A DNA stretch of 64,000 nt, from the NCBI GenBank assembly GCA_933228895.1, contig OW121849.1, positions 125,740,849 through 125,804,848 of the forward strand. The letters run 5' to 3'. Positions 32,901-44,692 of this stretch are shown one piece after another. This DNA comes from Platycnemis pennipes (Eukaryota > Arthropoda > Insecta > Odonata > Platycnemididae). The stretch's first letter is position 1. Every line of letters begins with the position of its first letter. A program made the translations under genes and the position numbers. A model generated the notes under the pieces. The model saw only the letters and a list, made by a program, of their open reading frames with translations. It was not told the origin of the DNA and ran no database searches.

Positions 32901-35900
32901 TGTTGTATCCATTGACATTCTAAAAATGGTATATTATGCTAAAGTGCATTCATATATTTCTTACGGCATTATGTTCTGGGGAAATTCAATCATAGCTAGT
33001 AAAGCCTTCTCTGCCCCGAAACAGACAGTTAAAGCCATGTTCCAAGCCCCTATGGGTCAGGGGTCCCAAGACCCCTGGAAAACCTCTTTTCATTAATGCA
33101 AATATACTAACATTACCCTCTATTTACATTTTGTCTTGTGTTCGCTTTGTTAAAGAAAATCCTGATAAATTCCCAATGAACTCCATATATCATGACTACT
33201 CCACCCGCTCAAACAATAACATACATGCCAGTCAGCATTCATACTCCCTTTTTGCTAAAGGCACCTATCACTCGGCCTCAACTATACAATAAGTTACCAA
33301 ATGACTTTAAAACCATCACCTCTCCAATGATTTTCAAAAGGAGAGTCAAAGGGGGATCGGGTTGGTGTGGTGGCTAGAGTACTGGCCTCCCATCCCGAGG
33401 ACCCGGGTTCGATTCCCGGTAGTGGTGGATTTTTCAGTGGAAAACTGGTCCCCACTTGAGTGCCTAGTGGAGGGCATTTCAAGTACAGTACTCCGTCCGT
33501 CGGATGGGACGTTAAGCCGAGGTCCCCATGGCGCCTTTCGTTAAGAGTAGGCTAATGCCGATGCCGGGTTTCTCTCCTCCCTTCCTCCGTTCCCTTAAAA
33601 CTCCTACCATTACCCAATTACCCACCTATCCAATATGGCGCAAATGACCTAAGCTGTCGGTCGCCTCCCCTAAATCAACCAACCAATCAAGGAGAGTCAA
33701 AGAATTTTTAATTACGAAATGCTATTATGATGTAAGAGAATTTCAAAGTGACTGCATGTGAACAATTTGTACATATATGTTCATTAATATCGATATGATG
33801 ACATTGTAGTTCTTGAGTGTATATGTCCTGTCCGAATTTCTTGTCGAAACCATGCATGTACTTGCTAACAGTGTAATAAAAAGTATTATTATTATTTGTA
33901 TTATTATAGGTTGGTGGTAGCCTGAGTGACCACCTCAATCCAGGTGGTCTCTATGATTTTATCCGTGAGTTTTCCTCAGCATTATGTTTAATTGTGTTGC
34001 CTTGATGATCGATAGATGTCAGGTTCACCTTCTACTCATGTGAGTCACTGGTTTTCAGAAATGTGAGACAATGGACAAACCAGATGATAGATGATCACTG
34101 CATGTCTTCCAGATTCAGCATGTGGGCTGGCTTGAACAAACAATAACAAGGTCTGTTAACGCCAACCTACATGGTGAGAACCCAGAAGAAATGCAGAGAC
34201 CAAATCAAGGAAGGTACAAGGTACTCTGATGTGAGTAATGTGTCTGCTGTGGTTTCCCAAGGCTCAATATTGGAACCTGTCATCTACCTCATTTTTAAAA
34301 ATGGCTTAACAGGCACCCTGATACACAATGAATACAAGGTAGTGATGCACATAAAGATTGTCAATTTCCTAAGCACTCATCCCTGTGATAAGTCCCTTCT
34401 TGAGGAATGTTATGAGGCAGTATTAAGGATGTCTCAATGGTGCTGGGAAAATTAACTATATATGTATGCTTAAATGAGAAGAGAGCACACGACTATGGGG
34501 GACCACAGGCCCCCTTGTAACACATTCTCGTGGTGGTTTGCAGGGTATTTTGTAGGTAGATGTAGTGGATGCACTCATAAGCTTTCAGATACAAGGCTTC
34601 AAGCACCCTGAGTCATCCATGTAGAAAAGGGATTGCCTACTAGCAGGGTTCAGGATGCCAAAAGACTGAGTCCACACAGGCTACCCAAGACCTAGAGAAG
34701 ATGGCCATCATCCCTGTGTGCTACACAGTTGACAATGACAGAGCAGAGGCATGGGGAGATACACAGGAGACTGAAGAAACTCTGGGATGATGTTCCATAG
34801 GACCATGAACTCCATCTTCAAGGGCACCAGGCTTGTCAACTAGGCATTGGAGATTGCTTGTGGTAACAACCATTTGGTGGACTGGCTTTTGGAAGCAGAA
34901 GATGGGACCCATTGAGGGGACCATCTTCCAAGCTTCAAGGATACAGATAACCTCATCAAGAGGAGAAGGGTGATGGTTTGGGGCAAGGGCCTAGCCACGT
35001 TGACACACCAGTTCCCGTGAGATCACCAAAAATAAGCAACATTGGGCTCAGACAGAGGTTGGATGGGTGACCCAACTCCATACCTCTACCACAGTGCTCT
35101 TGGCCCATCCGTAAGTGCTGGGTAGGTTAACTGTGGGTTGGCACAATGGATCTAAAGAGGTCTAAGTGCCAGGGGGGTTCAAGAAGGCCCCTGCCCACCC
35201 CTCCAATTTACATTTTTTTTCTCCTTTTTTGTTTCCCTTTTGGCTTTGGTCCCTTGACCCAGTAATCCAGATACCAAAACTCTCTGATGAGGCTAAAGAG
35301 GGTCCACTCAGGGCTCCAAACAGCTCTATGGAGGTGGCTCTATAAGAGATGCAAGACCCCCATACCATAAGGTTTGTTCTGGGGGTGTAAAAGGCAAACA
35401 TTATTGCAGAGCAAGCTTTAAGATGTCCATTGGCCTACACATAAGATAGAGGTGTTCTTCCTGAGCAAGGTGGGGGGCAGAGAGAAATATCCACAGTCCC
35501 CCAAAGAGGTGGCATGGGGGACTAATCATGGAGGATAGTTGCTCCACGCCCACCAGGAACAGAAAGGCTACCTCAGGGGTCCGGTGAAGAATCCTCTCTT
35601 GAGTGTAAGGTCAAAATAGGCCTGATTCAGAAACCCTGAGCTTTCCATGGAAGTTAGAGGACTAAGAATAACAATGGATAAAATACTTTATCATACCATA
35701 CTTGACAGACTTAGAACATGCATCTGCGTAAATGGGACTGATGTTACACATCTTAAAGAATTCACTAGTAGGGATCAGACAACAGCGCTGCTGACCTTTG
35801 ATAAGAGGTGACAACAGGATAATGGCAGTCATCTGCTACCTGCCATATAATGCACCAGACCCTCAAACATCAGTCAAAACGGAGAGGCTGGTGAGTCATT

Positions 35901-38900
35901 GTAGGACCAATAAATGGGATCTTCTTGTCCATTTTGATGCCAACCCACACCACATTGCTTGGGAGACTGAGGGAACCAATGGCAGGGGAGAGGTCCTTTA
36001 GGCATATCTTATGTCTACAGAGTTACATATACTCAACAAATGATCACGACCTACCTTTGCAAATGGTATTAAGGATGAAATGATAGATATTACACTTTGT
36101 GCCAGAACTCAGATGCACAGAATTGAAGCGAAGAGACTGTCAGGGAAGATTACATATCAGACGCAGGCAAGTAACGTACAGGAAGGAAACCCAGACCTAC
36201 CAACTGTGGGCTATATCAGGAAAGGCTGAGAGTTGCCCTGGGGAGGGCATCTTAACCCTCCAGATGGGTATTTTTTTTCAATATCTAGTCTAAAATGTGT
36301 ATTTTTTTAATCTTTGAAATAAGTTAGTCAGAAGAACACGTGTGTAGTTATCCTTCAAAAAGTGAATGTAGATGCCACCTATTAGTGAAAATGTAGAACT
36401 ACATCACCATTAAGCAAGGCATAGGATAGAAGGATCAGACAGGGAAATCGTGGGATACACAGAGCAAATGTAAGGAAAACCATGAACCGGTATAAAAGCG
36501 GGGTCTGCAGAGAATGGACGGTTGCCTAATCCGTGGAAATCACGGGATACCCAGCTGGAGGGTTAATACAAATTTAGAAATGTGGATGACATTGCTGTGG
36601 CTGTTGACCATTTACAAGGAAGCAAAATTTCATCTTTTGAAACTAGCTGCCCCATCAAGACAAGGAAAGGATGATGTAAATTACCCTAGTAAGGAACAGA
36701 ATTAGATGGTCTCCATAAGGACACTAGGAAACTCTTAAACAAACCAAAGAGGACGAAAATGTCTCAAGATTGGGATAACTACAACGTGTCCCAATGGAGG
36801 TTCAAAGGGAGGCAACAGGGAAGAAAAGTACTCTTGGAGGATCTTCTCTGCCAGTGTAGATCCAGTTCCACAGATGATGAATCAAGGCAAGATCTTAGCA
36901 AAAGACTTGGAAGGTTGGATCTCTGTTGCTTGCCTCAGGCGACTTCACGTCTTCTGACAAGGAAACGTTAAAGTTAATGCTGGAGACCCACTTTCAAGGA
37001 TCATGGAAATTGGAGAAGATGAATTATGAGAGGAATCCCATCCGTCCTGCTCAAAAAAATTGAGACTGTCCATGAGCAATGAAACGTACAATGTTACCAA
37101 ATGATCAACTATGAGTTTCAGCCCCTTTAAGTCTGCTGCAAAGGATGGAATATTTCCTGTACTTCTTCAGGAAAGGCAGGACTTGCTCCTCATCCCAACT
37201 GTAAGACTATTTTGCTCTTGTTGGCATATGGATATGTTTCCAAGACTTGAGAATCACTAAAGTGGTCTTCATACCCAAACCAGGGAAGTCAGGCAACACA
37301 AAAGCTGACTTCTTTTCAAGGGATCAGCCTCATGTCTTTTCTATTGAAGACACTAGAATACATAGTCGACACATACAAAAGGGACAGGTCTTAAAAATAT
37401 CACCCCTTGCTCTGCATCAACATATGTAAAAAGGGAAAGTTCATGGAAACGGTGCTTTCCTGTAGGATTGAGCGTATGCCTGAACATGGAATGTATGCAT
37501 TTTGTGGCATTTCTTGATGCCAAGAGAGTATTTAACAACACATATTTCAATTGAATCTGCATTGCAGCAAGAAGAGATGGCACCCACACTCACATTGTTA
37601 GCTGGATCAGGCACATGTTTAAACAAAGAACTGTCAATGTTGTCATGACGGATAGTTTGATGAAGGTAGCCATGACACGAGGCTATGCTCAGGGTGGAGT
37701 CTTATCCCTGCATCTCTGAAATATGGTGGTTGACAGACTTCTTTCACGATTGAATAAGACAAGCACATACAATTGAGAGTTTGCTGATGATGTGGCTATA
37801 CTCATCACTGGAAAGTACCTGGGCACTCTATAGACTCAAGCAGAAAGTCCTGAAAAAGACAATTGGAGGGAGTGCTGAAGCAGGGTTAAAAATGAGTTTG
37901 GAGAAGACCAAACTTGTATTATTCACCAATAGAAGGAAAAGAGAAGGATTCAGACTTCCCTATTTATAAATAACAGAGCAAGTAGCAAATTAATATTGAA
38001 AAATGATTTTAATTTATGTAATTTTAAAATAATTTGCAGTTTTTTCTTTTAAAATTTCATATTCTGTTATTTCATTTTTGTTCAAACAAATGTGAGAAGT
38101 ATCTGAAACATTTGTTTTGGCATTGAAAGTTTTTCAATATTATTTTAGCATAATACTATTTTAATATTATTTTTAAATTATTTTTAAATTATTTTTAAAC
38201 ATTTTAAAATTATTTTTTATAATCATAGATGTATATTAAATATCTACAATATGTATAGAAAATATTTTGAATGGTTAGCGTGGTTACTCTTCACTTGATT
38301 GAAATAAAGCATAGCAACGATTGTTTTATAGTTGATATTAAGGTGTGTTTACTTTTACAATGCTTCATATCATCTAGAACTAGACAGTAGTGTCAATCGG
38401 AAAATATTGTAAGCAAATTTATTCTGGGAACTCAAATTTAGGCAAGTCTTATTACTTCTCTAAGTAATTAGTTAACTTAAAAGAGTCATATCTCTAGCTT
38501 TGGAAGGAAATGACATTTTTCATCGGCTGAAAGGGAATGATGACTTTTATATTCTATCATTATAGGATATATATTAATTATTTTTGATTATACATTTAGT
38601 TTGTAGCCTCACTTTTATAAGGAGTGCATGAAATGAAATTGCCTTGTGATCATAAACTGTAAAACTCACAAGGGAGAGGGAACATGTACTCTTGGTTGCA
38701 TTTATTTTTTATCTGATTGGTGGGTTATTTGGTAAATGTAACTTTAGTCATATACTTTTCAGCACAAAAGAATGCAAGCATTTGCACTCAAGTGGTGAAT
38801 TATAGCCATACATGAGAGGATATCCATAGACGAAGTTGCTGAAAAATGTTATTTGGTAGGTGAAAAGAAGTCTTCACTGAAAACTGTGGACATTGTCCCA

Positions 38901-39984
38901 TGTAAGAAGTGTTTTTTTTTTGCTATTGCTTAATCCCAAGTATTCTAAGACTTAGATGGCATGGATTCCAAATCCATCATTCTTAAACATACGAAAATCT
39001 TGAATTAACTGAGCTAGATATTAATTTAGCATTGTTAGCCTTTTATACATTATCATCTGTAAGTTTGCTGTAATATTAGTACTATAAGAGAACAGATTAG
39101 GCAGCATAGCAAAGGGATAGGTAGGGGAAATATTTTAGAGTAGTCTGTAGTGCATGAAGCATGTATTAATCCCTTAAATACTATAGATACTAAAAATCTA
39201 GTTTGATAACGAACCTCTCAGCTTTCACACACCATACCCACCATGAAAAGGTGAAAACGAATGCACGAATGACAGTAAATTTGTGAAGAACAACAAGAGT
39301 AACAACAAGGGAACAACCTTTTATCCCAATACTGCCGGCAGCAGTATACTCTTTCTTAAAAAAAAAACAAAATGTTACTATTAAAGGCCCAAAAGAGACC
39401 ACTTGGGTGGGGACTGAAAGTGAGACCACTTCTGCTGGGTGTCGTGAACCAATTTATAAACATTAAATAGATTAAAAACCAACAAAGTTGAACTACACTT
39501 TAGTACGGGATAACCATGCAAGTGTTTCATTTGAGTGATATATTTTGATGTAGGTTCTCACTTCATATGTTCCTATCCACTCTCTGGAACCCAGAAATGA
39601 CGACGGCTTGTCCTCCATGGAAACCAGAAGCTCCTGTATAGCAGGTATTCTTGGAACTTCACTCGCAGATCTATCAGGTAGCTGGGTGGCAATCCATGAA
39701 CTTAACATTTGTGAGGTTCTATAGCCACACCCCCATCCCTATTATGCCACAATAATTGAAATAACGTTATTATTCTACTTTTAGAAAAGTTGGTAGACTT
39801 AAGTGATTGTAGTGCCCGAACTACAATGTTTTTCCACACTCACCCGGTCATCAAATCCGTCACATCCATAATGATAATATCTATAATCTCCACCAATCAG
39901 GAATGTTTCCCCTGATGCTACAGGAGGAGGTAAATTCAGGTGAACATTCTTCAGCAAGCGATGAGAATAATTAAGGGGAGCCAT
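29791..39984 (-). CDS. UFSP1: UFSP1, UFM1-specific cysteine protease, 227 residues
   Basis: UFSP1 is a papain-fold protease that matures UFM1 and removes it from targets. Four exons join in phase 0: 39984-39844 (47 codons), 39738-39562 (59), 30549-30328 (74) and 29934-29791 (47 plus stop). The start has no long N-terminal extension, as in UFSP1 rather than UFSP2. Signatures in order: FLIGGDYRYYHYGCDGFDDR, then GWGCGYRT with the catalytic Cys, KPSSFLGSREWIG, PVMIGGD, and DPHFCG with the catalytic Asp and His. All three catalytic residues are present. The end, SSFYNVCLP, is also typical. Intron 2 is about 9 kb and filled with transposons. The 3' end faces CFAP20, sharing a 268-bp gap. Confidence 0.93.
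30328..30549 (-). CDS. UFSP1: UFSP1 exon 3
   Basis: Residues 107-180, VCLWIDKLFDVPSKI to SSPAHLLVV, including the substrate-pocket motif PVMIGGD. Acceptor ACTTTTCAG, donor GTAAGT. Confidence 0.92.
31540..32070 (-). pseudogene. Possible mariner-like transposase remnant
   Basis: Minus-strand frames interrupted by stops recall the C-terminal half of mariner-type transposases: NPNPPYYRDLALSIVHLF resembles the PPYSPDLAPSD-FHLF segment, followed by a KG..M segment and a final YQKCLNSGGDDIEK resembling the family's last conserved motif. No terminal inverted repeats were found. The assignment is tentative. Confidence 0.4.
32305..33905 (+). mobile_element. 5'-truncated LINE, reverse transcriptase remnant
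   Basis: Begins inside the reverse transcriptase with FFDLSKAFDLIDHNIL, then DVPQGSILGPLFFLLFENDLP and LYADDTSA (the YADD active site is intact), and later HSYISYGIMFWGNS. Stops and frameshifts interrupt it. The C-terminal end, after the SINE insertion at 33352-33690, reads to about 33760, followed by a short 3' UTR that ends in an ATT microsatellite (33885-33905). Truncation at the 5' end is the usual outcome of target-primed insertion. Lies in UFSP1 intron 2, antisense to that gene. Confidence 0.85.
33352..33690 (+). mobile_element. tRNA-derived SINE, full length, 339 bp
   Basis: Flanked by perfect 12-bp duplications, GGAGAGTCAAAG, at 33340-33351 and 33691-33702. The head is tRNA-like, with an A box in GTGGCTAGAGTACTGG and a B box in GGGTTCGATTCCCGG. 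The body contains CCGTCGGATGGGACGTTAAG and TTTCGTTAAGAGTAGGC blocks, and the tail ends CAACCAACCAATCAA. It is inserted in the reverse transcriptase of the LINE at 32305-33905, so it is younger. Other copies: about 10575-10895 and a head fragment near 61789. Confidence 0.93.
34170..34460 (+). pseudogene. Second LINE reverse transcriptase fragment
   Basis: An open stretch reads SAVVSQGSILEPVIYLIFKN, corresponding to the GVPQGSILGP-LYLIFINDL motif, and continues to LLEECYEAVLRMSQWC. The catalytic YADD position has decayed to MHIKI. It is from a different LINE family than the one at 32305. The edges are uncertain. Confidence 0.6.
34988..35106 (+). ncRNA. 5S rRNA-like pseudogene or 5S-derived SINE head
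   Basis: About 119 bases follow animal 5S rRNA closely from CCACGTTGA and CACACCAG, through GATCACCAAAAATAAGCAAC, to TTGGATGGGTGACC and a CTCTTGGCC end. The internal control region (A box, intermediate element, C box) is recognisable but mutated. It lies just upstream of LINE coding remnants, so it could be a retroposed 5S, a 5S-derived SINE, or a 5' promoter piece of the LINE. Not a functional 5S gene. Confidence 0.7.
35640..37970 (+). mobile_element. LINE (RNase H-bearing clade), decayed copy 1
   Basis: The coding remnants run in order. Endonuclease: MAVICYLPYNAPDP, then DLLVHFDANPHH at 35798-36001. Linker: 36514-36971. Reverse transcriptase: TKVVFIPKPGKSGN at 37247, a later MTRGYAQGG-type motif, and FADDVAILITGK near 37770. 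It is a second copy of the element at 42420-47800, which retains RNase H. Frames are broken throughout. It is in UFSP1 intron 2, antisense to the gene. An I/R1/Loa-type clade is inferred. Confidence 0.8.
37971..39561. other. UFSP1 intron remainder, AT-rich
   Basis: No exon or clear transposon was seen. Nested ATTTTTAAATTA-like simple repeats lie at 38150-38220. Confidence 0.45.
39562..39738 (-). CDS. UFSP1: UFSP1 exon 2, catalytic Cys
   Basis: Residues 48-106. Opens directly at GWGCGYRTSQ with the active-site Cys and ends at EWIGTYE. Acceptor GCATAATAG, donor GTGAGA. Confidence 0.93.
39844..39984 (-). CDS. UFSP1: UFSP1 exon 1
   Basis: Residues 1-47, MAPLNYSHRLLKNVHLNLPP to DGFDDR. Donor GTGAGT. 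Confidence 0.9.
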
Positions 39985-40638
39985 ATCAAAGTTTCCCCTT
40001 ATTTAAAAATAACTTAGAATTTCCCTTTTGAACTTCCTTCTGCCTGATTGACGAATCGCTTGTCTTGGTCGAAATGTCGAAATCATCGAAATGAAGTTTC
40101 GATTAGTCGCTTGCGTGTTTCGATTAGTCGGCACGAGTGTTTTCCGCGAGTTTTGAAGATATCATTTATATTAGTTACTTGTAAGATATACCGAAGATTG
40201 TTCGACGTGTCTGGGCATATCGGAATCGATTTTTTCTGTTGATTGTTGTAATACTTCTATTTACCTATTCCTTATAATACGCTCAAGTTTTGATAGTTAC
40301 TATAGAATCCATAACTTGAACCCCAACCTTCTTAATCCTCCAATTTAAGCTTATGGTCATTGCTAAATCTACATGAACCACCTACTGACTCTATTCTATT
40401 CCAATTGGAATTCCCAATGCAGTACTCAATAATAATTACTGCAGTTGGACTAGGCATTATACTATTATTCCACATTACCTGGCACAAATCTATCTAATCT
40501 TAAATCTTTCCTCTCCATTTCTTGCTTCCCTGCCCTCATCCCAGTTTCCAAACTCAATGGACCTTTTCTGTGTGGTATATCTTTTCTTTTCCTGTTTTTC
40601 TGCTACCATTTGGGATTTCATATGATAGGTAAGACTAA

Positions 40639-40855
40639 AGGCCGCTTTACATATGGTACATTTTATTGTACAAACAAATGTACGTAACTGAACGAAATTG
40701 TTTGTGTGTCTGATTGGTATTAGAACAGGTTCTATTTTCCATTCAGACATTCGCACAAGAGTTCACACAATTTTCCGCTTTACACGGTACCATTTTCCTC
40801 ATACAAGCATTTGAACAATAAATTGTACAAAAGAATGTACCGTGTAAAGCGGCCT
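40639..40855. mobile_element. Harbinger-like MITE, 217 bp
   Basis: Inverted ends begin AGGCCGCTTTACA and are flanked by TAA (40636-40638 and 40856-40858). The core ATTAGAACAGGTTCTATTTTC is shared with the MITE at 793-1025, although the ends differ (GCCGCTTTACA versus GCCTGGTTACA). It lies upstream of the UFSP1 start. Confidence 0.8.
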
Positions 40856-40858
40856 TAA

Positions 40859-42419
40859 CAGAGGCCTAGCTTATGGCACTATCGCATGTAACAGTCACTG
40901 GTGATTATTGTCACGAATGGCATCCTAAAATGCATTTAAGGAGATATCCTGCATATATTCTTCCATCATGGAAGTCAAGTAGAAGGTATATAGAAGAGGA
41001 ATACAATATAGAAAATGTAGGTAGTTGTCACATGTGGCAGTGTCCACCAAGGAACTAGGTATGGGACTCAGTTACTAGGGCTAGTAGTTTTTATGCATAA
41101 ATGGCTGGCCCTAAAGCAATATTTCATTCAACATTTAACTTTGTCACTAAGGAGTGGCAACATAAAGAGCATTGGACTCTTGGAAATGATTATATACCCC
41201 ATCATTGGGCAGTCAATTTTGGATTCACAGGGAGGACCTGCATTCCCATACTTTAAGTTCTGCAAAGCCTTGATATTAAGTGGAATGACAGAAAAGAAAT
41301 TACCATTTTCTTTGTACACTTTACATATGCATTTCATAAATACACAATTTTCATAGGTCCTCTGACATATCATTTGCATGTGGAAAACTTTATTTCACTG
41401 TATATGCATCAATGCAAAATGCCATGTCAAAAAACTATAATAAGTAGGCATTCATACCATTCTCATTTATTATATATTTTTTTATGAAATATCATAGTTG
41501 CATAGCATCAATGTTTTGGAGAATTGGAAATTGAGATGACAGATTAATGAATCACTGGTATCATGTATTTTGCAAGTTGTATCAATGAGACAATGGAAAA
41601 CTAAGCAATGTAAAGTAGGAACCTGTAGTAATTTGTACAGCGCAAGCACACATGACTCCAGAGCAAATATAAGTGCATGAAGTACATAAACTGGAAGGTA
41701 ATATGTGAGGAGAACTATATTTACTTCCAAACACAAGGAAGATAGAGAAAGACAGAAGACACAATCATTGAGAAGGTTAAAGCTGGGCTGCTGGGACAGA
41801 GGCATTTACGGTCACAAAAGGTAACCTCTTCATTGCCCAGCAATGGTGGTGTGGCAAACATGGTCATGACAAGCATAACCTTAACAGAATGGCCTTAACA
41901 GCAGTATCCTTACATAGGGTTTGGCCAATTGCTGAGTTTGTAGAGTCAAGTCAAATTTTGGGGTTCTTGCCCCTCTGAATTCGGAGTTGGATGGCCACTT
42001 TTCCTCAGACAATGACAGGGGTATTGAAATTCTCTCCTATAGGTTATCCTATTAGATTTGGATGCCTCTTCAAGCCCTCACCTAGAAGAAACACCTCCTC
42101 AACACCTTGATGACCTACTCTTGGGCAGGTTGTTTTCTAGCCACCTTTCTTATAGGACCAAAAGGGAATATAGTATATTTGTCAGCCATTTCACCTTGGT
42201 GACCACCTTTCATTTGTGTCTTGCCAATTCACCTGTTTTGCCTACTAGCCCCAAAATGCATTGGTTCCTTTAGTGAAGCTGAAGGAGAATGAAAGGTTTT
42301 TGATACAAGTATCATGACTGCAGTCAAGATTATATTTATTGAAGAGAGAGTGAAATAGAATTAGCATAAGCCTTCCTGTTACTCCACCATTGCATGGTAT
42401 AGGACTTAGTCCCTGAGTG
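40859..42419. other. Non-coding interval
   Basis: No supported gene. Around 41093-41379 both strands stay open for more than 80 codons, with no protein resemblance. I treat this as chance or as an unidentified repeat. Confidence 0.35.
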
Positions 42420-42998
42420 TACCAGTTCTCTGCGGCACAGGATTGATGGATGGAGAGTGTCAGGGGAGATAACTTTGTCCGACCACAGACACATACTCTT
42501 CACTCTTTTAGAATCCAATAGCAGGAAAATAACATATAAACCCCAGGGCAAGTTTAGAAATGTGATTAAGGTAGATGCTGCTGTTGACTATCTACAAGGA
42601 AGCATCATCATAACCTACAAAAACAGCTGCCCCTTAAAGACTAGGAAGTAAAGGTGTAAATTACCCTGGTGGGGAGTAGAATTAATTGGTCTCTGCAAAG
42701 AGACTAGGAAATTCTTTAATAAACATCAAAGAGGACAAGAATGCCTCAGGATTGGGAAAACTTTAAGGTTGCCCAACGGAGGTACAAGTGCTCTAAGCGC
42801 TTCTTAAGCGCTCTAAGAGGAGGAGTCATGGAAGGGCTTCTATACGAGCATAGAGACTTCCACAGGTAGCAAGACTTCATAAGATCCTATCGAAAGACTC
42901 AGAAGTGGGGATGGGGTCTCTGCTGCTTCCCTCGGGAGACTTCACGTCTACCAACATGGAAGCGGTAAAGCTAATGCTGGAGACCCACTTTCCAGGCT

Positions 42999-43514
42999 CC
43001 TGGGGGGTTATTTTGTAATCTCACCTTTTTAATGACTCTTTGAGGAAGACACGAGATCCGTTTCACTCTCTTAATGATCGGCTCACGAACGGTTCGTGAA
43101 TGGTCGAAGCATCTGTCGGTAGCGCTATCTGTTGCCGATCTTGGTGTGCTGAAGTTCTTCATATTGTGCAAATTCCAAAAATACAATTTAAAATCATTTG
43201 TATCTTTCTCGCTCTTACTTTTTTCCAAATCAAGCTTCAAGTGGAAACGATGGTGGCTCCATGTCACGTTCTTAATGAAGATGAGATGGGAACTAATGGC
43301 AGGCGGAGATAATGAAACGGATCAAGAGCCAAAAGATACGGATCAAAGCGGATGAATCCTGTAAAAGACCAGCACATGACCGGTAGTTCACCACTTGAGA
43401 CCCGAAGGCGACTCTGCCACCCAGGCGACCCACGTCGCCTGGGTGGCAGAGTTTAACTATGAAAAAGTGACATTTTATGACGACTAAAGTGAGAATACAA
43501 AATAACCCCCCAGG
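42999..43514. mobile_element. Inverted-repeat DNA element, about 510 bp
   Basis: The ends are CCTGGGGGGTTATTTTGTA and its exact complement. The element interrupts the LINE between the residues THFPGSW and the next reading segment, as judged against LINE copy 1. An internal hairpin has two perfect 19-bp arms (43411-43429 and 43434-43452) with a 4-base loop. There is no recognisable transposase, and no clear target duplication was seen. Superfamily unknown. Confidence 0.75.
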
Positions 43515-43974
43515 GAGTTGAAGGACATTCATCAAGGAAGGAATCCCAACCATCCAGCTCAGACAGAATGGAAACTTTCCTCCAGCATCGTGACGTACTA
43601 AGTTACAAATTGGGCAATCATGAGTTTTAGCCCCTGCAAGGCTGCTGAGGAGGATGGGGTATTTCCTGCTCTCCTTCAGGAAGGGCAGGACCTGCTCCTC
43701 CTCCCAATAGTAAGAATATTTTGCTCCTGCCTGGCTTATGGATATGTTCCAAAAGCCTGGAGTGTCACCAAGGTGGTTTTCACACCTAAACCAGGCAAGA
43801 CGGACTACACAAGAGCAGACTCCTTTCGAGGAATCAGTTTTGTGTCTTTTCTATTGAAGACACTTGAGAAGATAGCTGGCAGGTGCATAAGGGATGGGCC
43901 ATTAAGGGACCACTCCCTGCACCTGTTTTAACATGCATACCAGAAGGGAAAGTCCATGGAGACAGCACTCCACA

Positions 43975-44205
43975 ATGTACCCCCCAAAAATATTTCTGGC
44001 TGGGGCCTTAGGTTACTGGTTTGGAGCATGGAATAAGGCCCCAAAAAAATTTTTTGGAGCCTGTTCAATGATTCGGAGCTTGAGATGGTCCCCATCGATT
44101 AATTGGTCAAAATGTGAAATACACCTACTCTATATTTGTCCCCAAATTTCAGGGGGGGGGGGGGGTGTTAGAACCCCCTGACCCACCCCACTAGCTATGG
44201 CTTTG
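43975..44205. mobile_element. Unclassified approximately 230-bp insertion in LINE
   Basis: Comparison with LINE copy 1 shows that this segment, which starts near CCCCCCAAAAATATTTCTGG and holds a run of 14 G (44152-44165), does not belong to the LINE. Its ends are G/C homopolymer-rich, so the borders cannot be set exactly. Confidence 0.5.
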
Positions 44206-44692
44206 GTCTTGAGAGATAGTCAATGAAGGTAGCTGTGGCACGAGGCTGCCCTCAGGGAGGAGTGTTATCTCCACTCCTCTGGACGTGGTAGTCAGCAGTC
44301 TTCTTGTAAGACTGAATAAGACTGGTGCATACACTCAAGGGTATGCAGATGATGTGGCTATACTCATCGCTGTAAAGTGCCTTGATACTGTCCCTGAACT
44401 CATGCAGAAAGCCCTGGATAAGGCAATGGGATGGAGTGCCGAAACAGGGCTGACGGTAAATCCAGAGAAAACTAAGCTTGTATTGTTTACCAATAGAAGG
44501 GAAGCTTAACTGGGGAGAGCATTTGGAGAAAAAGGCAAAGAAAGCCTGTGACTCCTTATGGGTGTGTAGGAGGGCCCTTGGTAAAACATGGGAGATACTG
44601 TAGCACACCAAGGAAGCTCTCAATCTCTCTGGGAAAATATGCTATGGTGTTCCAATCAGAAGTATATGCACTTCTGACCTGCACGTATGCCA

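Noticed and set aside
33356..33430. tRNA gene with good A and B boxes
   Set aside because: The sequence continues into a SINE body, is flanked by target duplications and has relatives elsewhere. The cloverleaf is not maintained.
41093..41379. Overlapping frames open on both strands
   Set aside because: Neither product resembles a known protein. Simultaneous openness on both strands is better explained by base composition or an unknown repeat.
43074..43355. Open frames inside the 510-bp inverted-repeat element
   Set aside because: Several frames on both strands are open over the same bases, and none resembles a transposase.
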